Assembly: GCA_002503825.1 (NCBI GenBank)
Contig: DASP01000010.1
Span: 1-41,413 of the forward strand
Direction of reading: 5' to 3'
Length of the DNA stretch: 41,413 nucleotides
Source: Methanoregulaceae archaeon UBA467
GTDB taxonomy: Archaea > Halobacteriota > Methanomicrobia > Methanomicrobiales > Methanospirillaceae
Notes under the pieces: model-generated
Database searches by the model: none
The model's input: only the letters and a program-made list of their open reading frames with translations
Told to the model about the DNA's origin: nothing
Shown here: piece after piece, positions 40,799 through 41,413 of the stretch
How positions within the stretch are numbered: the first letter of the stretch is position 1
How the letters are laid out: each line of letters starts with the position of its first letter
Translations under genes and position numbers: made by a program

Positions 40799-41332
40799 AT
40801 GACTGCAGAAAATATTCCTATCACTGACTGGATCGTCGCTATAATAGCTGTATTAGGTTTCCTTCTTGGGATATTCAATGTCATTTTTACAATTTTAGAT
40901 AAAAGAATTAGAATCTCAGTAAAAATCGAAAAGAAGAAAAAATCTTTTTCCCCGAACATTGCACTCATCGCAATTAATCAGGGATCACGGGACGCCATTT
41001 TGGAGAGGGCTAATATTTATTTTAAAAAAAATTTGTTTAGTAGAAGTGTAAAATTAAATATCAATATTCGAGACGTGTATTTATCTCAAACCACTGATTC
41101 AGCCTTTAGTAATTTTCCATATTTATTGAAATCAAAGGTAAATTGTCAAGTTTTAATTCCCTATGACCATATTGCCTTTGAATTGAAACGAAATGGAGCT
41201 AAAGATGTGTCTAAAATATTCGGAAAATTCATTGATGCTAGAGAAAAATCCTATAAAAGTCGTTCTTTTAAATTTATTATCAAAGAAGCTAAAAATCCAT
41301 CAGATCCAAGCACGATTCCATCCTGGATTTGA
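40799..41332 (+). CDS. Single-span membrane protein of the island
   Basis: 177 residues from ATG 40799 (a TTG three codons earlier is possible). One N-terminal membrane helix (WIVAIIAVLGFLLGIFNVIF), then a basic stop-transfer (KRIRISVKIEKKKK) and a beta-rich domain (PNIALIAINQGSRDAILERANIYFK). Such anchor-plus-beta-sandwich proteins occur in several defence loci, but I do not recognise a family. It lies 68 bp after the AbiGi-like gene, same strand, same AT-rich codon use. Confidence 0.6.
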   Translation: MTAENIPITDWIVAIIAVLGFLLGIFNVIFTILDKRIRISVKIEKKKKSFSPNIALIAINQGSRDAILERANIYFKKNLFSRSVKLNINIRDVYLSQTTDSAFSNFPYLLKSKVNCQVLIPYDHIAFELKRNGAKDVSKIFGKFIDAREKSYKSRSFKFIIKEAKNPSDPSTIPSWI

Positions 41333-41413
41333 TCGGTCGGGATTACGATAGGGAAGGATTTGGATGAAGCAGCAAGTATCTTCTTCAACCCACAATTCGC
41401 AGTAAAAAATATA
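41333..41413. other. End of window, no supported gene
   Basis: Eighty bases. The frame after the last stop stays open to the edge (ITIGKDLDEAASIFFNPQF) without a start codon in the window; it could be part of a gene fragment. Confidence 0.2.

Larger units (their letters stand above)
39020..41413. mobile_element. AT-rich accessory island (defence-type)
   Basis: From about 39020 the sequence is visibly AT-rich with AAA/ATT/TTT-rich codons, in contrast to the GC-rich codons of all genes upstream. It contains only plus-strand genes: RHH regulator, membrane/zinc-ribbon protein, AbiGi-like protein and a single-span membrane protein. No integrase, tRNA end or terminal repeat is seen in the window, so the mechanism of arrival is unknown; the right end is outside. 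Confidence 0.6.

Overview
The window looks like part of a chromosome of a hydrogenotrophic methanogenic archaeon, most likely of the order Methanomicrobiales. The indicators are an archaeal alanyl-tRNA synthetase, transcription factor E, Trm56, the DUF39-CBS / NIL-ferredoxin pair for homocysteine synthesis, a complete 14-gene Mrp-Mbh type membrane-bound [NiFe] hydrogenase operon, and many archaeal TATA boxes about 25-28 nt upstream of start codons (leaderless or near-leaderless transcripts). The genus cannot be named from the sequence alone.

Layout. 1-2636: a CotH kinase-like gene (5' end outside the window), a VTC/polyphosphate polymerase-domain gene and a DUF4956 membrane protein. 3073-3157: tRNA-Leu(GAG), minus strand. 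3328-3828: HTH-ACT regulator. 3846-6730 (minus): compact operon of a small helical protein, Trm56, an ATP-grasp enzyme, TFE and an HD-domain protein. 6829-9572: a hypothetical protein, a UPF0280/ApbE-like protein and an unusual 2H-phosphoesterase/metallophosphoesterase fusion. 9569-11472 (minus): sulfur-incorporation pair for homocysteine. 11559-16085: NIF3-like protein, SWIM zinc-finger protein, AlaRS and a membrane-anchored winged-helix regulator. 16168-16446: a structured, gene-free stretch that may be an RNA gene. 16506-19410 (minus): secreted protein, HisH and a PUA-PAPS-reductase-like protein. 19411-20056: a long structured region with operator-like palindromes, a promoter, alternative hairpins and a small ORF coupled to mbhA. 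20057-28176: mbhA-N, with a convergent maturation protease (hycI-like) just after it. 28821-32907: two HdeD-like membrane proteins, a PEGA-repeat surface protein, a META-domain lipoprotein and a DUF2238-like membrane protein.

33319-35344 is a tightly packed cluster without a recognised function. A Cdc48-N-like barrel protein is followed by four small coiled-coil proteins, three of which share a clear Y-[LF]-D...I-D-E-W-x-L motif, and by an eight-cysteine zinc protein. Two of the coiled-coil proteins have an N-terminal membrane anchor. It is one of the two best candidates for an undescribed system. A DedA-family protein and a secreted inhibitory-type serpin follow.

From about 39020 to the end the base composition turns sharply AT-rich. 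This part holds a ribbon-helix-helix regulator, a membrane/zinc-ribbon protein, an AbiGi-family (abortive-infection antitoxin) protein and a single-span membrane protein, all in one direction. It looks like an acquired defence-type island and is the second candidate. A second, divergent ribbon-helix-helix frame without a normal start codon and two small doubtful ORFs lie at the junction (38349-39013).
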